Shown one piece after another: positions 11,030-22,522 of a DNA stretch of 64,000 bases. The DNA is from Timema cristinae (taxonomy: Eukaryota > Arthropoda > Insecta > Phasmatodea > Timematidae). Where the stretch lies: contig JBCFYV010011135.1 in the NCBI GenBank assembly GCA_039000515.1, positions 14,708,376-14,772,375 on the forward strand, written 5' to 3'. Numbering within the stretch: position 1 is the first letter of the stretch; the number at the start of each line of letters is the position of its first letter. The notes beneath the pieces are model-generated. The model made no database searches. It was given only the letters and a program-made list of their open reading frames with translations, and had not been told where the DNA came from. The translations under genes and the position numbers were made by a program.

Positions 11030-11295
11030 TTTAATTTATTTAGTAGCGAAACAGTTTTTTGTTCAAAATAAATCATTATCCCGAAGAAAGAAAAAAAAAG
11101 AGTTGATTTTATTTTACATGATGATTCCAACAGTTTTTGATTATCTGTCAAGGGTGTCCTGAAATTTAATGATAACTTAAAAAAAGTTTCTCATTACTGC
11201 CGCCATGCTCGTGTAATTCACGTAAAAAATTAAACTCTGTTTCTATTGGAGTGATATGTTATTTTGGCCAAAAACCGTTTTTCAATAAAATACTA
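11030..11295. mobile_element. P-family foldback element
   Basis: Ends contain the family signatures 'ttttggccaaaaaccg' and 'ggagtgatatgttatttt', with the central 'tctgtcaagggtgtcctgaa' block shared with 27449-27700 and 59868-59932. The left arm is decayed. Confidence 0.6.
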
Positions 11296-11348
11296 CCCTT
11301 AACTTGGGTTCCATACACTCCCACTTTTAGTGGTCGATTACAATACCC

Positions 11349-11612
11349 TTTTTTTTTAGCACCGCGTCATATTACCCATTCGGGCTATACGCTATGTGTA
11401 CTATAATTACGCTAATGGTTTAAGAATGAGGATTGAATTTAGAGTAAGTGTAGCCGTATTTACATGGAGAAAAGGGTGGAACTATTTGGGGGGGGGGGAT
11501 GAACCTCAGTACACCCGACCGGTATCGAAACCCGCTCTCCCCGTCATCAGCACTATAGTGTATTGTGACATTAACGCCCGAGACCATGCGGTCACCGAAG
11601 CGGGTGATACCT
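11349..11612 (-). repeat. SINE-A1
   Basis: Full minus-strand copy: left tail 'agcaccgcgtcatattaccc', a G-homopolymer in the body, B box 'accggtatcgaaacccg' on the complement, head complement 'gcggtcaccgaagcgggtga' at the right. Confidence 0.9.
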
Positions 11613-12081
11613 GTTTGCCATGTTCCTCCTCAATTTTTTTTAACGCAAGGTCCTAGGTGCGTTTTTCATCCATATTTTCGTGAGTTTTTGTTCTTTCGAT
11701 ACTCTCCCCCGTCTGACGTCTACGTACAGAGGTGATTGGTTGGCTATCCTTCTCCCGCCAGCGACTTGCAGACACTCCAATGTTTCAATTGCAATCGCCT
11801 GTTCGAACTCGTGTCGTAATCTCGTAGAGTCTCAGTGTTAGACATTGTCACAGTATTTCATGTTATCAGGGTACATGAGGTCGTGGCCTTCTTGACTCTT
11901 GAGTCTATGACTGTGTGTACATCGGCACGTAGCGCGTACAAGTCTTGAGGAGAACATCTAACGTGGTGATTATATTCACAGGATTCATGAATCTCACTGT
12001 GCAGGATCTAATGGACTTAAAGTACTGTTGTATGGACAGCGCAGCACAGTTAGTTTAGAGATGACCATTTTACGGTATATA
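11613..12081. other. Unassigned intronic sequence
   Basis: Moderate GC, no repeat match in the window and no coding frame recognised. Confidence 0.35.
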
Positions 12082-12331
12082 TATCACCGTGCCTTGCTAT
12101 CCGTTCGGGTTATACGATTAAGTATTAATTACGCTAATGGATTAGGAATTGGGAAGGTTGAATTTAGAGGAAGTGAACCCACATTTTCATTAAGGGAGAG
12201 TGGAAAACTATTTAGGAAAACCCACCCCAGTTCACCCGACCGAGATTCGAACCTCTATCTCCCTGTACTAGGCAGTCTAACTTAACATTAATCTAGCGCG
12301 ATAGCCAACTACACCACCGAGGTGGGTGGTA
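12082..12331 (-). repeat. SINE-A2
   Basis: Tail 'ccgttcgggttatacg' at left, B-box complement 'gagattcgaacctc', head complement 'actacaccaccgaggtggg' at right. Confidence 0.88.
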
Positions 12332-12529
12332 CATTTACTGGAAAATTTCCCGCAGTGGTGGCTTGCGATACACTTGGTAGAGTAAGTGAGGGGATTGTTT
12401 TGGATGTATGCATCTCTATCTTATCACACATACATATACGTGTGTGTTTTCCTAACCCTTAACTTTTAATTTATTGAATGTATTTAACGTATTTAATGGG
12501 CACTTTCTAAACCGACTGATTGTATAGCT

Positions 12530-12772
12530 TACACGCGTGAGAGCGAAAGAACCTACAAGTTTTGCCGGGGGTATTTTTCCCATACCTTCCAGGTTTATTT
12601 CACACGCCACAATTGACAATGAACCCGACGGCTTTACTTTCCTTTCGAAGAGAGCTGTCTCACAGATTTTTCATCGCTTGAAAAAAAATTCGTCAACCCC
12701 AGCTGGGTTTGAACCCACTAAAGTCGGATCCTGATGCGAGCACTAATTTATCCCAATACCACCGAGATACAA
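12530..12772 (-). repeat. SINE-D
   Basis: Minus-strand tRNA-derived element: complement of B box 'ctgggtttgaacccac', followed by 'atcctgatgcgagcac' and a head near 'accaccgag'. Shares blocks with the copies at 25690-26055 and 26510-26845 ('cctacaa/ccaa', 'gacggctttactt', 'gggtttgaa'). Confidence 0.75.
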
Positions 12773-12837
12773 TACCACCCCTCCCCCACAAGAGCCCTAA
12801 TTGACATAGAAAGCTGAAAAATGTTCACACTTATAAA

Positions 12838-12945
12838 TTGACGAAATGGGGGTTGTGTTGTATCTATTCTAGATATAAATTAGTTTGTAAGTCGTGTGCT
12901 GATATAATCAGCAGGTATAGAAAGTGAACATTAAATAAAAAAAAG
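12838..12945 (+). repeat. SINE-H 3' fragment
   Basis: Matches 56520-56625 over about 100 bp ('gttgtgt', 'ttctaga', 'agttagtttgtaagt', 'gtgtgctgatataatcag', 'gaaagtgaac'). 5' truncated. Confidence 0.7.
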
Positions 12946-13480
12946 GAAAAGGTTACCATGGTTGATCAAAAAACAATGTTTTGTGTTTTCTAAAAGAACC
13001 TTCTTACGGGAATCCAAGTATAGCTGTATAATATTTGACGGCTGGTCTAGGCGGAGTATGTCTATGGTAAGCTCCAAGTGTAATGCATCATACTTGACAG
13101 CCAAGTACATCTCTCAGTTGTTTTTCTTCTTTTTTTTTTCCCCCACCAAGTTGGGACAGAGCCAATTGAGAGGCAGCCTCATCGCTTCCTGCTTTCATTG
13201 TTTCCTGGAACGCTTTACGTCAGATGGATAAACTTCCACATTAAGTGTTTTTTTTTCTCTTTCCTCTTTAATGAATGGAGCCGTCAGATTATTATTTTTT
13301 TCTTCCACGAGGTTCAATGTATGTAAAAAATATAAAAGAGAAAGAGTGATTGAATGCCTGTTATGTACAGAGGGCTCACTATGACTTTGTGATAAAAGAG
13401 GATATGGTAAACGCATCACTCATGAGTGGTTTCCATTATTATTTTATTAGACTCGCAACGGTGGTTAAAATGTCCTAAGG
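12946..13480. other. Unassigned intronic sequence
   Basis: Short homopolymers (T at 13131-13139). No gene or known repeat recognised. Confidence 0.35.
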
Positions 13481-13672
13481 CCGGGGTAGGCAACTCACCC
13501 TGTCACCAATCGCCACAACTGATGAATCGGCCGTAAAAGTGTGGCGAATTTGAGGTTGCCAGCTCTCAAAGTAAAATAAACTTTTTCCTGGCGTCGTTTG
13601 CTGGTTGTAGCTTGATATTTCCTGCATATCATTGGAAGAATTTCACTTTCTGAATGAGTTTATCACCACAAT
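13481..13672 (+). repeat. Q repeat (hAT-like end)
   Basis: Begins 'ccggggtaggcaactc', a hAT-like terminus. Positions 13562-13672 match 43078-43192 in inverted orientation ('gttgtagcttgatatttcct'), and 13481-13545 match 42755-42835. The opposite end is not visible. Confidence 0.55.
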
Positions 13673-13689
13673 ACCCCCTTTCTCAACAC

Positions 13690-14035
13690 TTTGTCATTCA
13701 TGCCACCTTTTTGCACCCTATCCCTATCTTGAGTTAGTTCTATCCAGTCCACATCATTACATCCTATGTATTTCAGGTCCATTCTAATGTTATCCTCCCA
13801 TCAGTGTCTATGTCTTCACAGTGGTCTCTGCCAATTAGGTATACCAGTCAGTACCTTGAACGTGGTTCTAGATTCTTCCATTCTCTTCCCAACATGACCT
13901 GTAAGATTTTATTCCCCAAAACATGTTTCGGTTCAAGATGTGTGTTGCCTTCTCCACTTACTTCCCCAGCCAACTAAATACACTAGTTTACCTGACACTT
14001 CCTTGATTTTCCAGACATTTTCAGCCTTTCCATAT
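13690..14035 (-). pseudogene. LINE C-terminal fragment
   Basis: The minus frame around 13801-13715 reads WEDNIRMDLKYIGCNDVDWI followed by ELTQDRDR, a signature of the C-terminus of a LINE protein widespread in insect genomes. The upstream part is frame-shifted and decayed. It ends just before the acceptor of the last GAS1-like exon. Confidence 0.75.
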
Positions 14036-14092
14036 TTTCCAACCCTAAATGATTGCGCTGTAATGAATTAATCCTTGTGTTTTTCTTCCCAG

Positions 14093-14581
14093 TGCGATTG
14101 CGTGGACGACTTCTGCCTTGACGCCAAGCGCCGCGTGGAGGTGTGCCGCCCCCACGTGCTGATTGCGATGCGTAACGAGACGGTGGTGAGTTGCCGTTTG
14201 GCGCAGTGGATCTGCGCGGCGGACGCCCTGTGCTCGACGGCGCTAGAGTACTACAACCGCTTCTGCCGTTCCATGTTCCACGGTAAGAAGTGCACCCACC
14301 GGTGTAACAACAGTATATCCATCCTACGCAGGCAGGAGAAGGCGGCCAAGCTCAACACGTGCATTTGCGACGGACATGAGGAGTACGACTGCCCCCGGAT
14401 ACAGACCAACATGGCGCGACTCTGCTTCAACCAGGAGCCCGCCGTAGCCGTCATCGGGGACATACACACCAATGAGGTGAAGGCGGTGTCGACGGCGGAT
14501 AGTGGGACGTTCAGGGTGACCCCTAGATTAACCTGGGCGTCTCTCTTGCTACTCTGGCGACTACTGGTTCATGCCACCTGA
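14093..14581 (+). CDS. GAS1-like protein, last coding exon
   Basis: Encodes residues 79-240 and ends at TGA 14579-14581. Cys79, 81, 86 and 96 complete the first ten-cysteine domain. The second runs from Cys112 to Cys189 (112, 119, 125, 136, 145, 149, 168, 170, 178, 189). Spacings are 7-6-11-11-4-19-2-5-10 and 7-6-11-9-4-19-2-8-11. The stretch around 'CICDG' and 'NMARLCF' is characteristic of GAS1. Sequons are N106-E-T and N150-N-S. The hydrophobic tail 'TWASLLLLWRLLVHAT' at the extreme C-terminus fits a GPI-anchor signal. At 240 residues it is shorter than vertebrate GAS1, mainly lacking their low-complexity linkers. Family assignment is strong; Hedgehog or RET involvement is inferred. A GDNF-receptor-like paralogue is the main alternative. 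Confidence 0.92.
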   Translation, partial: CDCVDDFCLDAKRRVEVCRPHVLIAMRNETVVSCRLAQWICAADALCSTALEYYNRFCRSMFHGKKCTHRCNNSISILRRQEKAAKLNTCICDGHEEYDCPRIQTNMARLCFNQEPAVAVIGDIHTNEVKAVSTADSGTFRVTPRLTWASLLLLWRLLVHAT

Positions 14582-14699
14582 CCAAGGTAAGGCACTTTTT
14601 GTTTAGAGCTCTTTTAAACAGCTTCTGTTAGATTTGAAATAGCACCTACATTCCTTGTGTCTGCTTCTTAAGGTTGAATGGAAGGTAAACGCAAGCTAG
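14582..14699 (+). other. 3' UTR start with a consensus splice donor
   Basis: Five bases after the stop, the sequence CCAAG|GTAAGG (junction 14586/14587) is a near-perfect 5' splice site. Either the gene has an intron in its 3' UTR or the exon reads on. No polyadenylation site was fixed. Confidence 0.45.
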
Positions 14700-15005
14700 T
14701 GTCCGAATTTTTTCAGTTTTAAACACAAAAAGTGTTTTTCCTTAAATTTAGTTGATTTTTTTACACATATTTATCATGGGCGTATTGGACATTGACCAAA
14801 ACCTTTTTAAATGAAGAGAAAAATTCCTGGTCAAATTATACAGTCCCCATGAGGGATAATCAAGAACTGTTGAGACTACTTTGTGTAGAAAATTAAACTA
14901 AATCTTTCTATTGAAGCATTATTTATTTATTTTGGCCAAAAAATTTGTTTTGTCATAAAAACTGAAAAAATACTGACCCTAACTGGCATTTTCTTCCACC
15001 CGACC
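14700..15005. mobile_element. P-family foldback element
   Basis: Right arm 'gaagcattatttatttattttggccaaaa' order of blocks with 'tgtcataaaaactg'; centre has 'aatgaagagaaaaattcc..gtcaaattatacag' as in 21655-21985. The left arm is eroded. Confidence 0.6.
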
Positions 15006-16194
15006 TTAACCTCTTTAATTAGGATTTGGGAAAGACATTTTCAATCCCTGCACTTAGATTTTCTCTAAATATCCCTTTACAAAGTGGCTGCTATTCTTGT
15101 AGTTTCCTGATAGCTTTTACTCACCAAGCGTCTATACATCTAGTAGACTGTAGCTTAGCGTTGAATGTGACATTGATACAATAGTTTCTATAAAAGCATA
15201 CATTCTGCTCATTACTGAATGCTTTTAAGATATGAAAACAATAAATAGTTTAGTAGGTAGGTCTCTTTCTAAAGTTACCTTGATGTTCCTTTATGAAAGT
15301 TATCAACACATGAACCTATACTTTTTAGGCCCCACTGTAGGCTGTAGCCCGAGTTAAGGAGTCAGTCCCTGATATTTCTCCTCTTTGCTGCAAAAAATAA
15401 TGGTTTAAGACCGTCCTTCAAAAATGGCTCCCCAGTTTTTTTTATAAATTTGTCACTATATATATGACAACAACTTACATTGTACCGCTGATATTTTAAT
15501 TTATATATTTGTATAAATATTGGGCAAATGTTTCTTTAATTGTCTAATCTGCAACTGCCCATCAGTGAAAGTTGTATCTCATTACACCGTTTGCATATAG
15601 CAGCTTAAACATTTGAGCACACTGGATGAAACCAATTTAACTTTATCAACAACACAAAACCTCAGGAAACTGAAATGTCACTCATACTCAAAGCATCTTG
15701 GGAAGTAGTTGCATGGTTGTACAACATAAATGGTCTAAACCATTTAGAGTCTAGTGTCTGTATCTGTTCTGGGGCCCAAATAAGATCAAAGCACTGATGC
15801 ATCAGCCCACATACTTGTATAACAGAAACCCTATACTAACATTTAAGAAACTATACAAATAAATATACAGTGGTCAATATTGTCAAGAGGGCAATATACT
15901 AATTTACCTTAACACCTGTGAAAATTGATATCCTCTCTCATGTTTAAGAGCACGAATAAATGAATTGGTGGCATCTTCTTAGTTTTCTTTATTTATAATT
16001 AATTATCTTGATGCTTTACAAAACATGCACAGATACTTTAAATTGATAATACTTTCTTTTTTGCCATCCACATTTCTGAACCTTTGAGTGAATACTTTTT
16101 TCACCTAAATTTAGAGCAGCTTAAAGCCTACAATGAGACATGAATGTGGTTTCTTGATAGTTATGATATGAAGAGGTTATTAGTGTGTCTTGAA
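15006..16194. other. AT-rich sequence downstream of the last coding exon
   Basis: No repeats or frames recognised. Could be 3' UTR, a 3' intron or intergenic DNA. Confidence 0.35.
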
Positions 16195-16270
16195 TAGAGA
16201 TACTGTCCTCATTAGCTCATTGATGCATTAATTCAAAAGTTCGGGGTTTAAGCCCTAGTTAAAAGCATAC
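16195..16270 (+). repeat. SINE-E head, degraded
   Basis: 'attagctcattgatgcatta' and 'ttcggggtttaagccc' match the A-box and B-box regions of the SINE-E copy at 26265-26370. Confidence 0.5.
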
Positions 16271-18495
16271 TTTTCAAAAAATACAAATGAAGGTAGTTAC
16301 AAAACATAATTCATTCACGACCTAAGTTTACTTGGATGACAGCTAAAAAAGTTACTAGAAATAGTCCCTAATGTAACCCTACGCCAACAGCTGACATCTA
16401 TCACTTTGGATAACTGTGATTAAAACATACGGTAATGTATGAATGTAATAGTAAACCACAATAATTTAAGCCAATATTATTTATAGCTTATTTATCGTTT
16501 TATTCCACTTTAAAAAATTTCACAGCACTTTAAAAAAGAGATCTAACGAATAAAACTTTAAAAAGATGATCGGCGAATTTAAACCATGTGTTTGAACATG
16601 ATGGAAACCAGTTTTTTTACAATGATGCACTCATGCAGAGGATACAAATATTGTATTTAGTTAAATATTTCGAAGTACGATAAAATAATCATAGAATAAT
16701 TATATATATAAATGACAAGTATTTTCTCTCTTCCAAGTAAATATGATGCCTGTATTAAAAAGGTATTAATATATGCACTATATTACACATCATAGACACC
16801 ATTCCAAAACGAAGAATAAGTACTTTTAATTTTGTATAAAATATTGTTACGGATTGGGTAAAAAGAAATAATTAAAAGTGATGAAATAGTGTGATAAAAC
16901 ATAAGTTTACGTTATTTTAAATGTAAAATACAACATGTCATTAAAAAACTTAACATTTATAACAAAACCGTGATATTTCACAAGTGTTGGCAACCCAAAA
17001 CCTAAACATATGATTTTTGAACTGTCATCTCGGTAAAAACCTATCATGAACAGACTCTACTTTTCAGTTATGTTAACATGTCATGCTTTAGTCAGCTGAT
17101 GCATTCCGTGTGATGGTGTACTGGTGTCTTAACGTGATCCTCTATACCCACTGCTCCCTTTCATTCTTAGTTCACACTCTTCACGTATACAATATAGCTT
17201 GGTAGTACTAGATTGAAGATGATATTCATAAAATTGTTTTGTTCACGCAGGTTTTCCCAGTAGTGTTGTGCGGAAATGAGAACAGCAAAGAAGGGTTAGA
17301 TCCCTGGTCCTGAACACATCTACCTCGAACTCAAAAACCAAGCAGTATTCTGAGAGCAGGGGTCTGTACGAGCCAATCACCGCCGCCGCCCCCCTCTCTC
17401 TCACACTCAACAAGTTACCCTTCCTCACCCCTATCTCAATACAAGCTCCAAACACCAATCAAGAAGTTACACGAGTTAACTTGGAAACAAACTGAGAAGC
17501 ATTTCCATCATCCAAGTTTTCCTTTGCACATGCACTGTTGTAATACGATGACATGAAGTGCTACCAGAGGAGGCCATGCTTCCTGTACTATACTTTTAAC
17601 TAAAACATTATGTCCAATATCATACTTATTTATGTAGGACAGATACACTCTAATTAACTTTTTAATTTTGTACTTATAGCAAAGTGTATATTGGTCAAAT
17701 GGACGTTAAATAGAACAGGAAAATTTTAAAGAAAAGTATTGTCAAACTATGTCCACTGTGGCAGAACTTGGTTGATACTGTGCAAAATATGCATTCATTA
17801 TCTATACCGGCCAAGAAGCAGTTTGGAATGACGGTTCAATATTAATTTGTATCTTTTGCTATAATCCATTAAAATGTCCTGTTAATTCTTTATGACAGTT
17901 TTTTTATAGGCAGGGTGACATCACAGTACCTATACTAGTGTATAAACATATTGTAATATTTTATATTTGTTTTGCATTTATATATAAGTAAAGGAAAATT
18001 TCTGTAAGCGGTGTCTGTCATCAGAGAAAATGGTAGTTGCCCCGTTTTCTCCTACTGGCCAAACAGTTATATTTTCCATTTACACAATCAACACTTTTTT
18101 TTTTTACTTAGTGCCTTAATGTAGGAATTTTTTTTATAAGAACATTAATTTAATGTCATATTTATAATTATTTTATAGCTTGACAAAAATTCAGAAGTAT
18201 TTAACAACCTAAACCTACAAATTTAAGGAGTAAACAATGAGAAGGGAAACCAATCTTTCGTTTGTTTGTACACCTGTTAATTCATCGCTATTTTGAGCAT
18301 CTTATAATGGATTCTAGGAACAAATTTAATCGAAGCAGAAGAGTTACCATTATAGGAGGTAGATTAGAAGGTAATGGAATTCAAGGGCAGAATTTTTGTA
18401 GTTTTTATGCAAAAAAAAAACATTTTGGCCGATTTTAATAAAATACTACTTCATTATACACATTTTATTTAATTTTTTACACGTAGTATTCTCAA
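16271..18495. other. AT-rich sequence, nothing assigned
   Basis: 17240-17460 is of higher GC with CT-rich tracts and an open 71-codon minus frame that resembles nothing known to me. The rest is AT-rich and without recognised repeats. Confidence 0.35.
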
Positions 18496-18600
18496 CAAAA
18501 AATGTCCCTTGGTAGGCCAAGATGTCGATGGAAGGATAGTTTGACAATGGATTTAAGGAGATTGTGTGCCAGGCTTGGGATTGGGGTTGAATGGCGAGTT
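18496..18600 (+). pseudogene. LINE C-terminal fragment
   Basis: The + frame reads 'LGRPRCRWKDSLTMDLRRL', the same conserved block ('GRPR.RW.D....DL') as in the minus fragment at 13690-14035. Short and without flanking RT sequence. Confidence 0.65.
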
Positions 18601-18737
18601 TATGTTCTGATGGCCATGAACTTTCAATTTCCTTTTGTTAATGGAGTTAGAGATAGTTTCATAATCAGATTGAATATATCTCAAGTGCAGTGCTACACTA
18701 AATACAAGGCTCATCACCATCATCATCTTCTTCAACT

Positions 18738-19292
18738 GTTTCCAGCCTGTGCCCGGGTCAGTTTAGTAAAATTCCTCCACCTTCTTCTATTATTCCACCA
18801 CTCTTCCCCCTTTAATTTCTTCCATTCTTCTCCTCTCACTTGAACACTTTCTGATCCTCCAATCTCTTTCTTGGCCTCCCTCTCTTTCTGTGTGTCTCTT
18901 TCCTACATACTTCATTCCCAACATTTTCTTCGGCATCCTCTCTTTTTCCATCCTCATTACATGACCATACCATCTCATTCTTGCTTCCCTACTATCTCAT
19001 GTACTCCAACATCCTCATTACATGACCATACCATCTCAGTCTTGCTTCCTCTACTATCTCATGTACTCCCTGTACTCCAACTCTTTCCCGGATAGCTTCA
19101 TTCATAATCCTGTTTCTCTCCTCGTGATAGCTAACATACTCCTCACAAATTTCATTCCCATATCCTCCACTTTCCTAGTCTCTCTTACATTTAATGTCCA
19201 TGTTTCTGCTGCATATCTAACAATGGATACAATGTACACCCTGTACAGTACTTCCATGCACTTAACAAGGCACCTACTTAAACTTGAATAGA
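18738..19292 (-). pseudogene. RTE-like LINE C-terminal region
   Basis: Minus frames give 'RYAAETWTL', 'GMKFVRSMLAITRRE', 'NEAIRERVGVQ', then 'RLRWYGHVMRMEKERMPKK', the ordered blocks found at the end of insect RTE-type LINE proteins. Frame breaks are present. A segment of about 60 bp containing 'ttacatgaccataccatctc' is tandemly duplicated (18951-19012 and 19013-19075), so the 'RWYGHVMRM' block is encoded twice. Confidence 0.8.
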
Positions 19293-19384
19293 ATGAGCCA
19301 GTTTAGCATATGAAACGGGACCATTCTGCTATTTCTGATTGATATACAAAGTGTATGAAGAAGAGAACTATGATTAAAAAATTA

Positions 19385-19500
19385 AATTGAATGTTTGTTT
19401 ATTTAGAAGCATTATTTGGGTCAAAACTACTTTTTGTTCAAATAAAACCGTAAAAATGCAGACCTTAACTCATTTTACCTTCCACCCCATTTTAAGATTA
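19385..19500. mobile_element. P-family half element
   Basis: Carries 'tttagaagcattatttgggtcaaaact' in the order of the P right arm, followed by 'aaataaaaccgtaaaaatgc'. No left arm seen. Confidence 0.45.
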
Positions 19501-21654
19501 AATACAATATGGTTAAACAATGTCTTGGGTAAACTGCCAAAATATACACTACTTATTGTGAATTGGTTCATAAGATAGCATTGATTCATCTCTTAAGCTC
19601 ACGATATAACATTTACATTAATTTTAACCAGAAACCAGGGTTTCAGAAAAGAGTTAGCGAAATTTGATACATGTCTAAAACCACAGGTATAAAACCTTTA
19701 TGCGAGTGTTCATTATTTTGAGATACGTATTGTGCTACACAGCACAAAGAATATGCAATAAGCAAATATTTATAAGAATTTGTATTTTAATCTCCCTGTG
19801 TCAATTTCTTTGCCTTACATGTACACATAGAATACCTCTCATAGTTGTTCAAGTAGATATTTTGTTTACTGTGACATGTACGGATTTTTAAAATAGCATG
19901 TATAGAAAAAATGGTGAAATATTTTGAAAAACTTTGGAGAAATATGGGTTATTTAAAACTGTAAATTTTTAAATAGATTTTTTATTGTTTTTAAAAGAAG
20001 ATATTTTGAAAAAAAAAAAAGACTAGCCCATTTGGAACACTTGCATACTAAAAGTTAATTTCGAAAAAGTGTTTTACATCTATACATTAATTTATTTACA
20101 CTGTTTGAAAAATCTTGAATACATTTTTGCTACATTTGTTTTAGTATAGAGTACTTATGTTTGTAGAAAGTGTTAAGTTTATTGAGTTTTATAATATTTA
20201 TTATTTTAAAAATTTTCAGTGAACTCAGCTTTTTAATATAACATTTTCCAAGATATATTTTTTTTAAATGTAAACTATGCTCTACCTAATGGCTAATTGT
20301 ATTGGTCAATAGTGTTGTTGTCACTGTCCATAAGATAAAATTAAACTAGAAAAATATTTTTTTTAATTTGTTTTACCAATACTGTTTGGGGGGAAATAAA
20401 ACCAAAGAAAATATTCCCATAAATTTCTTAGAACTGTCAAACAATAATTTAATTATTATTAATAACTTATTATTAATGTTATGTTAATGTATCTACAACA
20501 AATTAATACTCATAATCTATAAGTCAAGTTAAAAAATTACAATGTTCAAGTTTTTGATCTATTTTAAATGGTCAGACAATTACTTTTGGCTAATGAGTAA
20601 TTAAAATGTGAACGAATTTTGATATAATACCTTCATCATCTGACCATACCAGACATTGGCTTGCATATTTGAAAATGTTTATATATTATTTAAAATCAAC
20701 ATCGATATGATTTTGTTTAGATGTTTAAAAAAATATGTGTATCCGAACTTTGTACAAATAGTTATATATTTAGGAGAAAAATATTGTATTATAAAATAAA
20801 TAATTTCATATATTCGACAAGGCTATGTATTAAGTGACGTTTTCATTATTTTATTTCCTTATTTTACCTACAATTTACTGGATTTAGAGTAATGCAGACA
20901 AACAAATTTGTTTTTAAACTATTGTAAGACAATTAGGATTTGACTTTAAAATCTGTACTGGATTATTAAGTGTACATTAATATGAATGCTTTAACTCTTA
21001 AGGACGTAAGTTATTTAGCTACTTAGCTTACATAGCTGCTTAGTTCTAGACAAGGCCATATTTTGGAGGTCCATCCTTCCCCCTTCTACATGCCCCAACA
21101 CCACCTACCCCTTGAACGTATTATTAATTATATGTTTTTGTATCGCTACCTGATGGTTATGCTAGTATCTGATTGGCATCTTGAGAAATTCCTAGCAGTT
21201 AACAGATAGCCTCAATTATGTTAAAAACCTCTTTAAATTGCTTCATAAGTGGATTAATATAAAAAATAATTCTTTGATAACTTTTGTAGGACTATCTATA
21301 ATTAGTAGGCCTATTTATATAATAATAGACTTGTATCAATTTTTTTTTATTACATGTATTTTTAATTTACTCCACACCCGTATGGCTTTGTAGAGTGTAG
21401 CTTTTAGTTTAAGGTTTATTTTCGGTATCTTACTTGAAAATAGAAAACATAGTTGTGTATTTAATATATAGTAGCATTATTTCTAAAACAATTACATCTG
21501 AATTAAAGCAAAGAGTTCAACATATTATCTCTTTATTTTGGTTGTCTTTATCAATTTCTTGTTTGCCAGTGTATATGTAAAAGTACCCCTGAGAACGTCC
21601 TATATTTACACTTATTTAAGACGGAGTAGGAAAGAACGTAAGGTAAGAACATTC
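19501..21654. other. AT-rich sequence, nothing assigned
   Basis: Long AT-rich tract with homopolymers. No frame, RNA gene or repeat shared with the rest of the window was recognised. Confidence 0.35.
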
Positions 21655-21985
21655 GCAATTTTTATAACAAAAATTGATAATTTTTTTAGCCAAAATAAAT
21701 AAATTTTTGCCTAGGTAGCTATATTAAGTTGATTATCTACATAAATAACCTCAACCACTCTTGAATATTTGTTATGGCCATAGTGTCCAAGAACTTTTTA
21801 ATTAAAAAATAAAAGTACTAGTCAAATTACACGTGGCCTATGACGGCTATTCAAGAACTGTTAAAAATACTATATGCCCAACACTAAAGTAAAGGTGTCT
21901 ACTAGAGCAATATAGTTTTATTTAGTTTGACCAAAAATATTTTTTTTTATAAACACTACAAAATAAATACTGAGTGAAAACTCCT
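21655..21985. mobile_element. P-family foldback element
   Basis: Both arms are present: 'ttttagccaaaataaataaa' at left and 'ttttatttagtttgaccaaa' at right, each flanked by T-rich 'tttttataa' ends. The middle is unpaired and includes 'gaactttttaattaaaaaat'. Confidence 0.7.
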
Positions 21986-22522
21986 GCTCCCTTCCAGCCC
22001 TTGAGGATTGTAAGACATGACTTGCCTTGTTGCAAATACTCCAAATTTAACTTTCTATTACTGTGCCTTAGATGAGATAACTAGAGTAACGTAGAGCTGG
22101 AAATGAATTTGGTTTGTACACTGCGTCTTACCGTGGAATTACATGTTCACTGAAAAAAACCGAACAGAAACATAATCACATGACTAACACTAAACCAATC
22201 ACAAGATCTCGGCATTTTCTGTTCAGCAGGACATGAATTAACTTCTGGGCTACATCGGCTTGATATATTTAATCAAATTAATTTCAAAACCAACCCTATA
22301 TAAGTGCGTATGTATAAGCAAACCAATTAAATCACTAAGCATGTGCCTTCAGAGAGAGATACTAGCAGACAACTACATATACAGTTGTGAGGAGATTTGA
22401 AATAACTTGTTGAATTGAAAGCAGATCTGTCGTTAACTTTCTGTTTTGATTTGTTTCATGACCACACAATAATTAGAAACTATTCATCGTGATATTACTA
22501 TTAAAATTCTGATTCCAACAAT

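Larger units (their letters stand above)
2170..14092 (+). other. Intron of the GAS1-like gene (about 11.9 kb)
   Basis: Runs from the GT donor at 2170 to an AG acceptor (tttttcttcccag|tgc) at 14092. It is filled with SINEs, MITEs and LINE fragments listed separately. The joint is supported by cysteine spacing: Cys60 to Cys79 across the splice is 19 residues, exactly as Cys149 to Cys168 in the second domain, which is not interrupted. Confidence 0.85.

Noticed and set aside
18502..18843. 113-codon frame starting MSLGRPRC
   Set aside because: The first part is a LINE C-terminal fragment and the rest reads into unrelated sequence and the antisense of the RTE-like remnant.
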